From Pseudomonas koreensis (lineage in GTDB: Bacteria; Pseudomonadota; Gammaproteobacteria; Pseudomonadales; Pseudomonadaceae): DNA of 64,000 nt. The translations under genes and the position numbers were made by a program. The DNA lies in assembly GCF_024169245.1 (NCBI RefSeq), contig NZ_JALJWP010000001.1, forward strand, positions 4,341,501 to 4,405,500, read 5' to 3'. The notes under the pieces were generated by a model. That model worked only from the letters and a program-made list of their open reading frames with translations. It did not search any database and had not been told where the DNA came from. How positions within the stretch are numbered: the stretch's first letter is position 1; each line of letters begins with the position of its first letter. Positions 63,504 through 64,000 of the stretch are shown here, piece by piece.

Positions 63504-64000
63504 TCAGCTGTCTTGCGTGGTTTTTTCCGCCTCTTCGATGCCCGGCAACGAAGCGGTCATTTCAGCGTGACAAACCGCCAGAATCTCATCGGCCAGCGCC
63601 GAGTCGTCCGGGCAGGCCCGCGACAGCATGATCGCGCCGACCGCTCGGGCCAGCAGGTCGATCATTTTGCTTCTGCCCTCATCTTGCGGTGCGGTCGGAT
63701 ATTTCTCGCCCAGGATCTGCAATAAGCGCTCGATGCCCTCGGCGAAAGCTGCCTTCACATCTCCCGACTGCCGCGCCGCATCGCCGCACAGCGCCGCCAT
63801 GGTGCAACCGGTGGAACGGCCGTCGCGATGGTCGCGTGAAACGTACACATCGATGAAATCCTGCACGCTCATCGCCTCGGCGCTGGCCAGCGACTGCGCC
63901 AGGCTGTTGGCCGAGGCTTCGGCCATCAGGTCGGCCTTGGAGCCGAAGTGCTTGTAAAAACCGCCGTGGGTGAAACCGGCGGCCGCCATCAGGTCAGCCA
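63504..64000 (-). CDS. TetR-family regulator (5' end outside window)
   Basis: The visible part begins in the helix-turn-helix (ADLMAAAGFTHGGFYKHFGSKADL) and continues with a C-terminal domain containing a Cys in STGCTMAALCGDAAR, typical of TetR proteins of the YxaF/LmrA-like branch. Roughly 40 N-terminal residues lie beyond 64000. The ATG at 63989 is internal, not the start. Confidence 0.88.
   Translation of the reverse strand, partial: ADLMAAAGFTHGGFYKHFGSKADLMAEASANSLAQSLASAEAMSVQDFIDVYVSRDHRDGRSTGCTMAALCGDAARQSGDVKAAFAEGIERLLQILGEKYPTAPQDEGRSKMIDLLARAVGAIMLSRACPDDSALADEILAVCHAEMTASLPGIEEAEKTTQDS

Overview
The window looks like a chromosomal piece of a Pseudomonas of the fluorescens group. 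The signs are GC-rich coding sequence, many 88-bp REP hairpin doublets with GTGGGAGCGAGC or GTAGGAGTGAGC arms, an MvaT/MvaU-type H-NS protein, a UmuDC pair behind a LexA box, and Ohr, NemR-like and TonB-receptor genes typical of that genus. This is judged from protein and repeat character only; no database was searched.

Layout. 1-6275 (minus): the first two modules and part of a third domain set of a non-ribosomal peptide synthetase, A-T-C-A-T-Cy, running off the left edge. 7.3-9.7 kb: a YfcE-like phosphoesterase, a P-loop nucleotide kinase and a PRISE-type reductase. 10.2-13.8 kb: DoxX protein, Ohr, an MNIO (DUF692) enzyme with its DUF2063 partner, and a secreted precursor with four EGKCG motifs plus two EF-hands, which together look like a bufferin/HvfA-type copper-binding RiPP pathway. 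13.9-19.1 kb: small redox and hydrolase genes, MvaU-like silencer, SRAP protein, and LexA-controlled umuDC. 19.1-24.7 kb: a more AT-rich accessory stretch with an EamA exporter, a VOC protein, several unknown small genes, a dispersed repeat, and a tight four-gene operon encoding a PD-(D/E)XK-like protein and a protein with a HEPN-like R-x4-H motif. 24.7-41.8 kb: FolE, lipoprotein, DUF1206, Nramp-like transporter, MFS, hydrolase, LysR, GST, a large flavin/Fe-S fusion reductase, GabP-like permease, TonB receptor and an orphan molybdenum hydroxylase large subunit.

41.9-43.1 kb is a tandem array of nine REP doublets with a ~134-bp period. 43.1-45.8 kb is a NemR-like electrophile-response group (TetR regulator, DJ-1/PfpI protein, old yellow enzyme) with three matching operators. 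45.9-50.2 kb holds a diguanylate cyclase, LysR and MFS. 50.4-54.5 kb is a three-gene translationally coupled periplasmic molybdenum hydroxylase operon (cytochrome c, 2Fe-2S, MoCo), preceded by a short leader ORF. 54.6-56.3 kb: a second old yellow enzyme and an AraC regulator. 56.6-63.5 kb: a giant kinase-like/ATPase/GAF/histidine kinase divergent from a wHTH-REC-LuxR regulator and a lone receiver; a REP doublet sits in frame inside the giant kinase. The window ends in a partial TetR gene.

The strongest leads are the EF-hand-bearing EGKCG precursor with its MNIO enzyme, the uncharacterised HEPN/nuclease-like operon, the Cy-domain NRPS, the tandem REPIN array and the REPIN inside the kinase-like domain.
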